Below, piece after piece: positions 1-14,200 of a stretch of DNA of 64,000 nucleotides; positions within the stretch are counted from its first letter, which is position 1, and every line of letters starts with the position of its first letter. The translations under genes were made by a program, and so were the position numbers. The DNA is taken from the NCBI GenBank assembly GCA_021234535.1, contig CM037843.1, positions 35,155,200-35,219,199 of the forward strand. Reading direction: 5' to 3'. This DNA comes from Stichopus chloronotus. Lineage: Eukaryota > Echinodermata > Holothuroidea > Aspidochirotida > Stichopodidae. The notes below the pieces were generated by a model. That model had not been told where the DNA came from. It ran no database searches and saw only the letters and a list, made by a program, of their open reading frames with translations.

Positions 1-1339
1 AAAGTCACGTTTGGAATCGGTGCAAGTCTCTTTTGACGAATGTGATGTCTGTAGGAACTTAAATCAGCTCGGACAGTGGTTTCACAGAGTGAGAACAAAC
101 ATTGTGTTTGCAAATGTCCCATACGTTGTCAGTGTCAATGATTGGTCGTACACGTGACTGCGTCAGCCGAGATCAATGGCTTTAATAATGTTTGAACTTT
201 TGCTTTAATGTATCTCTTCGTTTGCACAATAGATCTTTGATAAGACCATCTTAGTTCTTTTTGGAAGTGATCATACCTTTGATGTCTCCTATGTTGTCTA
301 CCATGTCATTCTGGCAGTACCACGTCTACTGATGTTGATGTCTACCATGTCTTCTGGTGATGTTAAGACAGTGATGATGCAGATCATACCTATGTTCAGC
401 ATGCCCTTATGTTGAAGTGTTACTCAAATCAAATCTAGTTTAGTCTATTCTGCATCTTGAACAGTATTTTCATTACCTGCCTTTATTACATGCTAAACAT
501 CACACACCAGGTATTGTTTTTGTAATACACTGTGGAAGTATTACATGTTCACCTCAAATGTCTCTTTAAAAGCCAGTTGACGTGAAAAAATGAAGACCTG
601 GTGTTGTATCGTTATAATTAAACAGTGACCTACTCAGTGCTGTTTGATGTAGTGAGTGAGCCTCTTTTGTATCAGCAGTTAGTGATGTGCTGATTGGGCC
701 TTGAATCCCTTTTCTGAGCACTTCTTTCTTTGTGTTGTTCTTCATAGAAGTATTTATATGCAATCAGGGCCGACCTGAATATTCTTAGGTCAGCAGTGGT
801 ATAAGTTGTGGCTAGTTTAATATATACTGTGACAGTGACCCTTTTATATGTAGAAAGATCATTTTAATTTAACCTTGGCCAGTAGCATGAATAAAAGGTT
901 CATTATTTATATTTCAGAAATATTGCTTGTGTCCAAGTTGGACATGGGATGAGAAATCTCTGATAGCTACATTTAGTGGCAATAAATGTTGCTGTCACCA
1001 AAGTTTGTATTTTATTTTTTGTTCAGGTATGCAACTGAAAATGACAGTCTCTGAAGGTGATGGAACAAAAAGTGGAAGTTGTTTTTAAGGGCTTTTAGAT
1101 GCATTTTATATCTAAATGTGCAAACTGAAATCATTGATATGTCTAGAAAAGTTTTGGAATGACGAAATCATCATGGAATTATGCAGGGAAGGGAGAACAA
1201 ATAACCATTTTGAGACTTCCTTTGTAAAAGTTACACAAACGTCCAGAAAGTTAATGACTTTGTTATCTCTTGCCAAAATGCATAAATTCAAAAGACAGTA
1301 CATACCAATTTTGAAGTTACATCACCTTACCCTTCTTGA

Positions 1340-2050
1340 GCTAGTGTCTATGAGGTTTCAAACTATGACCTCTACTGACCTCACATGACCTTTGACCTCC
1401 TTAAAATGACAGATTACTGTTCATTAATAACTACTAATGGTCACAGTTTGAAGTTCCAGCAACAATCAGTCACTGAGATATCTCCCTGAATAGGTTTTCT
1501 TACTTTAAGTTATGGTGATCTAAAATGACCTTTGACCTCTGTGAAAAACAAGGATTATCTATTCACAATAGACAATCCACCCATTGAGTTAAAAGTTCCA
1601 GCAACTTTCCCCTGTTTAGGCAACTTTCAAACTATATTCTCTATTGACCTCATGTGACCTTTGACCTCCATAAAAAAATGATAGTTATCTGCTCATCATG
1701 AGCTACCAGTGTAGTTTGAAGTTCCAGCAACATTCAGTAACTGAGATATTTTCCTTAATGGTGTTCATACTTACAAGATCTGGTAATGTCAAATGACCTC
1801 TTACCGCCACCAAAAACAATAGGGATCATCTGTTAAGCATGGACAACCTATACATTGAATTTGAAGTCCAAGCAACTTTTCAGTATTGAGATACAGTGTT
1901 TACAAGGTTTTCAAACTCTGCCCTCCACTGACCTCACATGAACTTTGACCCCTTAAAAATGACAGTGAGCTTCCAATGTTACCCTTCTTGAGATATAGTG
2001 TCAAAAACCCAAGGTGTCACATACACATGCATTGGGCAAGGAATCAAAAG
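1340..2050. repeat. Diverged family-1 satellite element (E1)
   Basis: Several diverged copies of the unit with TGACCT half-sites; one cluster at 1366-1398 keeps the 4/4/1 spacing, and shorter ones lie at 1526-1538 and 1645-1667. The right end at about 2034-2050 is the GGCAAGGAATCAAAA terminus also seen on the younger copies. The left end is not identifiable. Confidence 0.65.
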
Positions 2051-2731
2051 TGGAACATTGTTTAATTTTAAACTCCAAGTCACCTCAAACGCTTTTCCTT
2101 TATAACAGCAAATATTTGTATATGTTAGATACTTGGTTAATACAAGGGATGTCTTTGAAAGGAAAAGGGGCTGTAAGAAATTACTGAATGTAAAAATCAT
2201 CGTAATGGTTAGAGGGAGGTAGAATGTTTGGAGTAGGGTGGGAGGCCCATTCATTCTTGAGAATGGCATGAACATTTGCCCCACTGGTTTACCCTTGTAT
2301 TGAAATAAACATGTAGTGTATGTAATCTCAAACTTCCTTTCTTGTAGTCAACTTGCAGCACTCAATTGTTTTCGTACTCAATCGCTTACATATTCATTGC
2401 TTCCATATTCTAGTCTTTAATTAATTTCATTGGTTTTGATGTCACTTTGTGTGGAGTTTGAATAGACAAGACATAACTGCAACCATGATGAGGGCTTATT
2501 TTACAAATATGGGATTTAAAGGTAGGAATGTACTGTGATTTGAAATTTCATACTTTAATACTACAGAATAGGAGAGGATTTCAAAGAAAATCAAGACCTT
2601 TGGTCTGGATTCATGCTGTGTATTCTGGTCAACATGAACATCTGGTTATTTCACATCTATTGTAGTTCAAATTTGAAGGTGCAAGGTCAACAATACATGT
2701 GGTTATGTCGATGCTCTTTAATATGTCCATT

Positions 2732-3376
2732 GGGGTCATACGATACTTGGATTCTTACTGTCACACAAGATGTGACAGGGCAGAATATGGCAGGTTTTAA
2801 TTTCAGTTACGTGACTGTATGTTTCATTATTAGTGTTTTATTATTTGAATGGTAGGACTGCCCATCCTGGATTAGGTGGGTAGGAATATTTCAAGTGAAG
2901 GACTACACTCTCTCTCTCCCAAAGTGATTTATATTCGACAAGGGCACGGGGTCATACGATACTTGGATTCTTACTGTCACACAAGATGTGACAGGGCAGA
3001 ATATGGCAAGTTTTAATTTCAGTTATGTGACTGTATGTTTTATTATTAGTGTTTTATTTGAATGGTAGGACTGCCCATCCTGGATTAGGTGGGTAGGAAT
3101 ATTTCAAGTGAAGGACTACACTCTCTCTCTCCCAAAGTGATTTATATTCGACAAGGGCATGGGGTCATACGATACTTGGATTCTTACTGTCACACAAGAT
3201 GTGACAGGGCAGAATATGGCAAGTTTTAATTTCAGTTACGTGACTGTATGTTTTATTATTAGTGTTTTATTACTTGAATGGTAGGACTGCCCATCCTGGA
3301 TTAGGTGGGTAGGAATATTTCAAGTGAAGGACTACACTCTCTCTCTCCCAAAGTGATTTATATTCGACGAGGGCAT
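2732..3376. repeat. Three-copy direct tandem repeat, about 214 bases per unit
   Basis: Copies begin at 2732, 2948 and 3161 and are nearly identical over their full length; the middle copy lacks three bases in a TTA run. Each unit begins GGGGTCATACGATACTTGG and contains a short CT-rich run near its end. High identity points to recent duplication or ongoing homogenisation. No coding role seen. Confidence 0.9.
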
Positions 3377-5252
3377 AATTAGATGATTTGTGAAACCCAA
3401 CTCATGGAATTTGAACTGTCGATAGTTTTAATTGGAAAATTTGTTGAAATGAAGCACCATTCCTCAGGACTTTATTTTCTTTCCGTATTTATGAACATAA
3501 GTGCACTCAAGTGCATGGTAATTTGCATAAAAATATGTAAACACTGAACACTGACTTCTCAGGAACCATTGAATTGTTGTCTTTATGCTTTGAAAGACCA
3601 TGCTTGGTCGACATTAAAACATTTCCGTTGCCATTTTCCTTCTAAATATTCATATCGGAGACTGGACACAGTTGAGATTGGTGGTTTAAACACACTTCCC
3701 CAAATGGAACCATAAATGGTTCTTCAGAATATGAGTAGCATCTGTGGGAGGATGCAGTTTACATACATTATTGAAGGGCCTTGTTAAGCTTTTGAATCAT
3801 CTGGTAAAAGTTCAGTTCCAAGATTGCAGGACCATGGCTTTGGTAGTATATTCAAGGCAACTTTTATTCAGCAAACTTCTGCTTGAAAATGGGCATGAGG
3901 TACTACTGCTCAATGGTGTCTGTATCCATATTTGTGAAAATTGTAACTGTGTAAAATGAATTGTTTTTCAATTTCACTGTAATACTGAATCAGTCAATGT
4001 AAAGAATAGATAAAAGTGAAATCTGTGTTGTGTATTATTTGTTTTGTCACAATCTGTCAAGTCTCTCAAGGGGGGGGGGGGGGCATCACACTGGTTGATA
4101 TGCTGGACAATGCTTTCGTATCTACCAAAAATTACATTAACAGATACACTGACCTGTAATATTAGGTGAGCATGGGTAGCCCTACATGGAAAATAACTGC
4201 AACTTGCATGACAGAAGTTTCTTAAATGTCTGCTGTAATTGGTCCATGATAGAACTATAATGTGGCAAAAGCACACAGCTTTACCACCAAATGAAATACA
4301 TTCTCATTAGGCAATCAATGCTGGCTGCATCAGCATACATGCATTATGTTACTGTTTACAAAAGCTTGAAATGGATGGCTCAGCAATGAAATATCAAAGA
4401 TGTTGCTGAAGAAATTTGGACTTCAACCATGATTGATGGAACCCATGTAGAAACTTATTTAGCTCATTGTTGCTACCTGCAGCTTACAGAAAATCACTAA
4501 AATTGAACACAATGACATGTGAAAGTACAGAGAATCATTTGAGAATGTGGTGACTAAAAGAAGGGATGTTTTCACCTTATCTGAAGAAATTATTGCAGTA
4601 TCATACGCATATCATGTGTGCCCTACGTGATAATTGTTTCTTAAATTGTGCCAACCCTGATCCAATCTGACTTGAACCACACATCTTATACAGCCACCAG
4701 TGACATTGCTCTGATGTATAAAACAAAATACCAAAATGGTTGACTATTTACTACTTAACTTTTACATCCTGTTCCTTTTGGGGTCACTTTCAGACCTAAA
4801 GCTTAACAGCCTCACTGTGTGTTAAGAGCTGTCTAATGGATGATTAACCAAATGGCTAGTACCTAGGCCTAAATTGCTGTACTATCTCAAAAGATTGCTT
4901 GCTTTGGGAAAAGATTTCATTCAAAATAAACCTTAGCTTAATTTTTTACTTTTTTTCAATTCATGCTTGCATTTCATAGTGACATATAATAAGGGCAGTA
5001 TTGCTGCAGACTATTTGCTTAATAGTGCACAAAAGCATACAGTGGAAGTCATTGTACTTAAGTTTACCGATTTGTGTCCTCTTCTACTTTACAATGTCCT
5101 AACTCTTGCTAGAAATTTTGGATTTCAGTTTATCCTTTTTGCTTGCCTTCAACAAAACTACTGAACAGGACTCAAAAATGATAACCAATGAAATAAGTTG
5201 ACCAAGCATGAGTTCCACAGTGTTCAGGACCACCACATAGAGAGTAACATCT

Positions 5253-8200
5253 CTACTTTCTGGCGAGGATGCGAAGTTTGAGGCGATTGTCAGGAATTAT
5301 TGAGACCTTGCCAAATTTTAAAGGAATCTGTAGAAACAACAAGAAAAAAGATTGAATAACTTGATAATGTAATAATGTCCATAACATACAAGACTGACAA
5401 GTTTTTAATGCACAGGCCAGAGAAATACCAACCTACTCTGTAAAAAGAATCTTTGCTCTATGATTCTGTGATTACACATGCTCCATATTTAACCAGTGCA
5501 TCAGATGCTCTTACAGCAAGTTACACAACAGGCCTTAGATGAAAATACTTCAATGTATCAAAAGAGATATATTTTGTGATTATTTACTTAAATCATTAAT
5601 CAGTTTTACAGATATGATGGCCAACTTTGCCAAAACTGTTAGTCAGCAAATTACCTGAAACTATTGGTTAACATTCCCCATGCCAGAAGCTCACTGAGTT
5701 GATATACTGTGACATGTTTGAAGGAAACTATTGCATTCCAATACTTCTAATAAGCCACTATTGCATTCTAATACTTCTAATAAGCCTCATTAGTCATGTC
5801 TCTATCTATACTTTCACTGAAGATATGAGAAAATGAAGTTTTTTATCAACAAGAGTTACCATGCTTACCACCATATGGTAAAAAGAGTCTGGTCACAGAT
5901 TTGCAATAAGGGCTTTTCATTATTAAGTATCCCTATCATTGTTGCTTAAGTTATGTGAAAGTTTTCAGAATCACTTACTTTGACCATTTACTATCTTCAT
6001 ATGAGTAACACTTAATCCCCTACCCCTACTGTAGGGACTAGACCAGTGGTGACGTTAACTGTCCATGAACTGGAAAGATGTTATCAGAGCTAAGGTGACT
6101 TAGGTCAACTGGCATGAGAGGAAAATCTTGTTGTAAACTTGACTGGAGCCACAGAGTGTAGGCTGCACGAGCTACATGCCTAACCTATCACTCAAAGATA
6201 CATTGCTCTCCAAGACTATTTACAAAAAGGCTGCTGAATGACAGAGGATGAAGAGCAGGAAGATTTGAAGTTTTTCTTTTTGGGGGTTTTTTCAAAAATA
6301 TTTTTTTCAAAATTCTTCCAGGTATTTTTTGGCCCATGACTCATACCACATCACAAGAGGTTTACTTGCTGCCACTTGAGGAAGCCTGGTCTAGCAACTT
6401 CAGTCCTATTCCACGATTTGGCTTACATGAATTTGACCATGGGTAATTTTAGAGAGGCTCTGATAATGTACAATGTGATTCTGATGGGTAATCACATTCA
6501 GTTGATGATTTTCCATGCATACACACAAACCACAACAACCACCACACGGATTTCCTTCTTCCCCTCGGGAGGGAGTGGAATATCACAATCATACACATTA
6601 AAGGACGTATTGCATGCATCTAGAAAAGGGCTGGTTTCATTCAGAAGTTACAGAGTGAAACCTTCAAAGATGGACAATGCCATGAAATTAAATCTATACT
6701 GTTTTTGAGATACGGTTTTCCAATGTTTGATGAACATGCAAATGTGATGATCTGCAATGCTGTGCAGTGTCAGCATTTTTTTGTCCAGCATACAAAATTA
6801 CTTGCCATCTGGCTTTTACATTGGTAAGTGATATCAATATTTTGGAAGAAAAAAGTATACACTTCCAAATTAAGCCCACTCATACAAAATTCTCTCTCCT
6901 TGAAATGAAGGCTAATGGCAATAGGTCATCACCCCAGACAATTCGATTTTCCCAACCACTAACCTCTCCAGTAGCCTCCTCCACTTGTGTAATCAAAACG
7001 CTGGGTATTGCTGTGTAATCTGAGCTACTCTACATCTTTTGAATTTGCTGTCAATCAAAGCAGAATCAATTGAGAATTGCTTATCTCTCGCCAAAAATGT
7101 AGATTGGGGTGATGAGTGACTGCCTTTAAGGGAATAAAGGATAACATAAGACGTCACAGGAGTCCCATCTCTTGATGTCACAATTTGTACACTTTGCCAA
7201 GGCTTATTCATGATGCTGGTGTAAGCCAGGAATTTGCCTGAAGAATTGTCGATATTTGATGTAATTTGTGGCTCTTTTCAAAATTTGCAATTTTAATACA
7301 GCCAATACGCCCATTTGCACGATTTTCATGTCACACCGCTTTTAACTTACTGGTGTCTCTTCACAAGGCTCAAACTTGAAACTTTGGACCATTCTAACTA
7401 CGGCCAGCTTGAGTGTCAGAAGTGCAAAACGCATCCCAATGCAGTTTCGAGGTCCTGTACCGAATGGCAGATACGCAAAGGGATGTCTTTTCTCTTTCGC
7501 CTCCTTAGTAAACCTACCAACAAGAGGAATATGCATTAAAGTGGACACCTCTGGAAGATTGAGATGCAATGATTCAACAGGAAAAATCAGACCAGACATC
7601 ACTTAACAACTTCTTACTCAATTACCATTGCTGACCTCCAATAACCTCAAGTGCTAGTGCCAAGCACTAGTCATAAATTTTACAGTACTTTCGCATACTA
7701 CACTGTAGTACAATTAGGTATCATTTGGCAGGTTATATTCCCTATGTAGATGAGACAGAGGGAATCACACCAGGAATTGGTACAATATGAGCAATGGCAT
7801 TTTACACGTTGAACAGCTTGGACACTTGTTAGTGTAGCTATTCACTGTTGACATACCAATATACTTTCTGTTGTGCAAGGAAGACAAATCACACCACCAA
7901 CCAGTACAACACTGACATCAGCGCAATGTCCAATCAAGAAGGTGCTTACTAAGATGTTAACAACAATGAATCTCCAACTGTCAGTCGAACTAACACTTAG
8001 CAATCTTCATGCCAAATATGAATATTTCACGCAAAAGAAAGCATTCACAAATGCAAAAATACTATTCCTGTAGTTGCTTTATCTTGACCTACCCTGTCAT
8101 AGATCAAAAGTGCCACAGAGGATTCCATAAGACGATGTTTCTTGTTAATTAAGCAAACTGATATTAACGGAAACGTTTTTACAACTGATACAAGTTGGCA

Positions 8201-11200
8201 GTGCACATAACATAAGTACAATGTGATTAAGATGGTTCCACAATACTTGCAGATTAAAGGGGAATTCCAGGCAAGGAACATGTCTTCTGACTTATTTAAG
8301 ACATTTCAAACCATTTTCATTCATATTCTTGACGTTTTGAAATGAAATTCTAATGGGCAACATGGTATGTTCAAACTTCCCTGATCATGGTTGGTCGTCG
8401 ACTAAGTCACAAGCCACAGAGATCACAGTCAATTACATCATAATGACCACGCCCTTCATATACAAGCATAGTGTTAGAAACTCTGTGGGGCGGCAAGTTT
8501 GAACATGCCATGTTGCCCATTAGAAGTTCATTTCAAAACGTCAAGAATATGAATGAAAATGGTTTGAAATGGCTTAAATAAGTCAGAAGACATGTTCCTT
8601 AACTGGAGTTCCCCTTAAAGCCTACGCCTCATCACAAAGATTTTTTTTTTTTTAAACCCTTCAGATGCCTGATGAGTTTAACATCACCCTGCTACCAAAA
8701 TGAAGATCAAAACAATTATACATCCTGGATGAGTGTACATATTTTTAGAATGCATGTTTTGAGAGTGTGAATTCAAGCTCATCCTCCATCGAATCTGACT
8801 TGATGCTAAGTGTTGAACTAGCAAATTTTAGATGCACAGCTGTTAAAATATTGATTACCATTAAAAACAGTTCACAGAACTCACCTCTCAGGATCAAACT
8901 TCTCTGGGTCCTCCCAAAGATCAGGGTTGTAATGGAGGGCAACAATGTTGTACATTAACACCATTCCCTTTTCAAAATGGAAGTCACCAATTGTTATATC
9001 CTCTTGGCACACACGATCACCACTGTAAAAGATGTTGACACAACATTAAGTAAATATGTGTTAATTCCTTTCATTGTGGTGCCCATTTGCGATAATTGGT
9101 ATCCCTTCTTATGTAAGTACTATTTTATTAGAATATGGTTCTCTTGTATGTTTTGATGTTCTCACCTGATGAGAATAAGTTGATGAAGATTTGCAGTACA
9201 TTACATCTTTCAAATCAGCGATTTGAATCCATCGCAAACCATGGTAACTGTAAGATATCATACCTACTGACATTATGACCTTATCTAGCCACTTGGAAAT
9301 GGTGACATAAAAGTTAAGAAATTACAACTTCTCCTGTGCATTCTTGTAAGCTGCTTTTTATTAAAGGAACAAAAAACCCCCTGTGTATATGAATACTTAA
9401 ACTCGGCTTCTGAAGTTCTAACTTGACACAAGGGTTCTCTTTGCTCGTTTTTAATCTAGTATGTGGTGCACATGGGTGTGTGTATGTGTATAACTGGCAC
9501 AATGCACAAGGATTGTTTGTTAATGAACGTAATTTAGCTTTGCTCATAAAAATAAAAAACATCACATCGCAAACTGAATTCGAAACAGAGGTTGCATGTG
9601 ATTAATATCCAAAGAGTAAATTGTAAGGAAGACACTTTCTTGAGAATCAAGTACACACCTCAATCGCTCTGTTATTAATCTTCGTGAGTTGGAAGAAAGT
9701 AAGTGAATATGTAGTCTGATAGTTTGTGGTCATCCTTGCACTGCAAATGGCATGGACATAATGAAATGATTTGGAAAAGTGTTCCAACACAACTGCTGCT
9801 TTAAAAATTGGAGATTTGTCAAAACAACGAAACTGACTTAATTCTAACAGGACAGGAGTATGAATGGGACATCAAAATCCCATACACTTGGCACCAATAT
9901 AAAATTACTTCCCAATTTACATGACACTTTAATAACACCTCCCATAACAAAAGGACTTTTCATTTAGATGAAAAGGTATCTCAATAATATTGTGTTTGTT
10001 AATTGAAAGTGTATATTGTATTCAACCTTCTTTCAAAACATTCATCACTCCTGCCACATCTAGTAGGTTCACCACTGCACTTCTAATATAGGGCTGATAT
10101 TATGCTGTAATAGTGAGGATTTCACTCTTACACTCCACCATACACTAATTGGGTCCCTTTTGATCCTTAAACCAGAAGGTTACTCGTTTCGTTTTTTCAT
10201 TTCTTTAATTAATGATGCTCTAAACTTAAATGAGTAAAGTATTGCTACAGTCACTCATTACACCAGCAAATTAGAAGCGTCACACAACCACAGTGTCTTT
10301 CACAAGCACTCTCCTTTTTTAAATTTGTCCTACTTTTTTGCACTCGGGAATAAAACCTAAACTATATAAGAAGAAATATTTAATTGAAAAGAAGACAGAG
10401 TGTCATCATGTTATGTGAGTGTAAGTGGACTATCATGGAAGCTTTTCTTTAGACTGAGTTTACTTGATGGGTGAAGCTGTTAATATGGGCAATGGGCAAA
10501 TAACGTCTGTTTTTCCCAACACGAAACATAACCCTTATAACAATCGTCACTAATTCATTTTATTGGCACAAACTTGTTATGATCCACTTGATAGCACTTG
10601 CAGCAGAAATGAAGAAGCACTGCTGATACCATTCCAAGGATATCTTGACGACGTCATCATATATAATATTAATTTTTCAAAAGATGACTATATTACATAT
10701 TACAGGGGCTTTTGTAATTGTCTCTGTAATTGTCTTGTAATTGCTTTTGTACTTGTCTTCATCACTATACTTACCCAGCCCCAGAAGGATAAAGTCTTAA
10801 ACATTCACTGACAAATTTATCCAGGTACTCCATCTTGTTAACAGTGTCATAGGTCACAGAATCTCTATCAGGGGCCACTTCTTGCACCTCCTGAAAGAGC
10901 TTCTCTTGTAAGTCAGGGTGGGTGGCCAGGTTGTACGACACTAAGCATAGGGCAGTGTTGGTGGTTTCATAGCCAGCCAAAAAGAACAATAAGGACTGCA
11001 AAGGAAAATATTAGAGTAGTATGCAACATAAAGACTCCGGTTTTGAAGCCAAAAGGGACCAATAATATCAGCATCAACTATTCCACTCACAAAAATCAAA
11101 TTTTGGAAGGTTCTTTCGACAGCTGGAGTAAAACTTCAATGTTGTCGGTACAGCTTATGTTTCATTTTATTCACATACTGACGTGGTTCAAGTGATCGTG

Positions 11201-14200
11201 CAAACTGAAAACTGATTTCCAAACAATAACATGTCCCTTTTCGCACTGGCCAGAAATCACTATGCTATTGACTTTCTGTTGTTTCTACATTCAACTAAGG
11301 TCATTGAAATTTCATCTTGATCACATCATTTCTGATTGATTTCATGATAGGCTGTTCTTCCAGCATAGATGACTGCTGACCACTGCAACGTTATAAACAG
11401 GTTTGTGCAGAGACTACATTTTTAAATTTGTGCATGTCTACACTTTTATGGGTTTCTTTAATTTACGCAAAGTAAAGTTGATATGTTGATTTTGGCTTCA
11501 TTTGCCATTTCGTCTGCTAAACACCAATGTTTGCATGGTACACCAGTTGGGTAAATCCTTTGTAAATATGCTTCACAAATTAGTATCTTCAAAACTCTTT
11601 GACGCATAAGAAATTTTTTTTGCTCAAGGCACAGACAACACACACAAATGAGACTCCACACTTTACACCAAAGATGAACAATGTCTACTAATTACCAAAT
11701 GAATCCTTAATCCATAATGTACATTGAAATATAAAAAGAGACAAGAATACATTACATACATGCAGTTTACTGAAAGAATCACTCCACCCTTTTAATGAAA
11801 GAAAACTGTCACCATCCTAGAGGTCATCAGTACTTTAATGATTTCCAGGATCAAGAAACAATACAAACATGGCACATAAGGATTAGATCACCAAAAACAA
11901 AATACAAAGAAACCCAAGATTCAATGAGTTGAAATGAAATGAAGCAACAAATGTTTCTCTTACTTTTGCTCCTCCAATTATGTACATGAGTACATTCTCT
12001 TATTACCTGAGCCATGATTTCGTCATCAGTAAGGTCAGCCTTACTGTGAGGGTGGCTTTTGTCCTCTCCACCGGCTATCTCAGGGATGTCCTCCACAGTT
12101 CCAGTATCTTTACTGCTGCTTTGGGCATCCACCATCAACTGTAGCAAATCAACTCTCTGTTAAATGCGTAAAGAAAACAAAAGAAGATAGAACGACATAC
12201 AGGCCAAACAAAGACTTTGAACTTCATAGACTTTAAAATGTGTCCCGAAAAAGTTGATTCCATTGCAACCATTCATAGCCTTGTGATCTCTTCAAATCAT
12301 CAACTACGTGTACAGCAAAGCAAACTGATTACAACAACATGCCTTTGTACTTATCTTGTTCTCACTGCTATCACTTACATAGCATGATGTATAAGACATT
12401 TGCCAATGCAAGAAAACAATACACCAAGCCAAATGATGGTTGAGCTTTAACAGACACTTTTAAACCCTTTCAAGTTTACTTTATTACTCATTGAAAATTC
12501 CACATTCACAAGTAAACATGATACTGCGCATGTAGGCATTTTCATAGCACTCTAGCCATTGAATGTGACAGAGACTGATAACATGTACATTATCCCCTGC
12601 TTGTTTTCTACTTGCACACAAAAATTCCCATTGATTGCTCACTAACACTCTCAATATAATAATGTTGCATGTAAATGAAGGAGTAAAAACAAGAGAAGAC
12701 AAAAAAAAAAAGAAGCAAATACACAAGCATGTGCCCCTGAGGTATAATACCGGCTACTTCCAGTCTTACTGTACATCATTAAATATACAAGTAACTAATA
12801 GCTATGCACTTGTAATTTCACAAAAAAACAGAAATTGATTTTCAAATCAGCTCTACCAATATCAAATGGTAATATCAAGAATTCACTGAAAGGCTATAAC
12901 TCATTTTATAGGTAAGTTCTCAAATAATAACACAGGCAATATTTACAGACGTTGCATCAGCCTTTCCCAACTTCACCCTCACAAAATACTAACATGTCAC
13001 CCTCACAAAATACTTATGTGTGAACCTGCTGGAGAATAATGTATTCATAGGCAATGTGTGTATTTGAGCTATCATCATCAAGTACTGATACACTGCACCA
13101 CTGAAGACATGGGAAGCCATTAGAAATGAATTAATAGTGACTGGAATATACAGACTACTACAAGTTTGAGGCAAAAGCTGCCATGGTGATTTTAGACCAT
13201 TGCTCTCAATTATCGAGTAAAAACTTAAGGCCAGCAAAAAAAAAAAAAAAAAGATAAATGAAATGCACAACATCTACATTAAGTCGACTGATGCATTTGT
13301 ATGTACGCAAATGGAGGCTGAAACATAGAATGATATCTCTCTGTGCACTCATGGCAGATAGTAAGTAATCACATATCACCATATGATGTACCCCACATTT
13401 TGGCTAATGAAGTATGACAAAATTGATCAATTACTTTAAAATAATGAAAACCATTAGTGTTATCAAACAAAAGACACTACAGAATGTGACCTTAAGCATA
13501 TATGCCACAGGAATTACATCATTTAAAATATGTCCAAAGAGTCATGTTATGTACGCACAAATACATGCTGTGTCTTGTTACGGTAATTATTTGTGACCCC
13601 TTCAAACTATTTGAAAGATGACAAAACTGTTTGCCAGAAGTACATTGATATAATAATGGTCTGAACATAAAGACTCATGCACAATGAATGAAATAGGAGA
13701 TCTAGTTACACATGATTTGCTTACATGTTCAATTGCAATTGAAAGGGGCACCTTGATTTGTTTTGTGAAATTCACTAATCTTTTCAAAACCTGTCTTTCC
13801 CTTCACATATACTTATGACAAATGATCAAACTAAGAGGATCCTCACGCATATATCAAATACACATGGAACATTAATCCGAGAGTAACTAATTATTCGTTT
13901 TTGGAAAATTTGTGACCAGACACTTTTCCTATACACACAGCCCATACAAGACAGAGTCAAACATTAACAGAAAAATAGACAGTTTACATAACTATTGGAT
14001 GTGGAACTTCAGTAATTATGCCACTGTAATATCAAGCATTGCCATGTGGTTGTACTTTCAAAATCCTCACAAATTTATCAATATCTACTCAATGCACTAA
14101 TTTTGTAAAACCCATTTATGCCACAAAAGCAGAAATGATATGACAGTTGTAGATGACAAGCCCTGTTGGCAAGTTAGGAAGAGATTAATGATATTTTCAA

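Larger units (their letters stand above)
1..5252. other. Region downstream of gene A, no recognised gene
   Basis: I find no exon with recognisable protein similarity on either strand here. It contains a diverged family-1 satellite stretch (about 1340-2050), a three-copy tandem repeat (2732-3376) and a run of about 14 G at 4070-4083. The gene A 3' UTR should begin at 5252 and run leftward, but no clear polyadenylation site could be fixed. Open frames of 60-110 codons here look like chance. Confidence 0.5.

Noticed and set aside
4070..4083. Run of about 14 G
   Set aside because: A plain homopolymer; too short to claim a G-quadruplex regulatory role, and prone to sequencing error.
5728..5787. 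Two-copy 30-base tandem duplication in gene A intron 12
   Set aside because: Small local slippage duplication with no further structure.
6376..6708. 110-codon plus-strand frame in gene A intron 12
   Set aside because: Contains a Thr-rich run from a simple ACC/ACA repeat, no recognisable domain and no splice support; treated as chance.
7376..7606. 76-codon plus-strand frame at the gene A heme exon
   Set aside because: It is the antisense shadow of the P450 heme exon.
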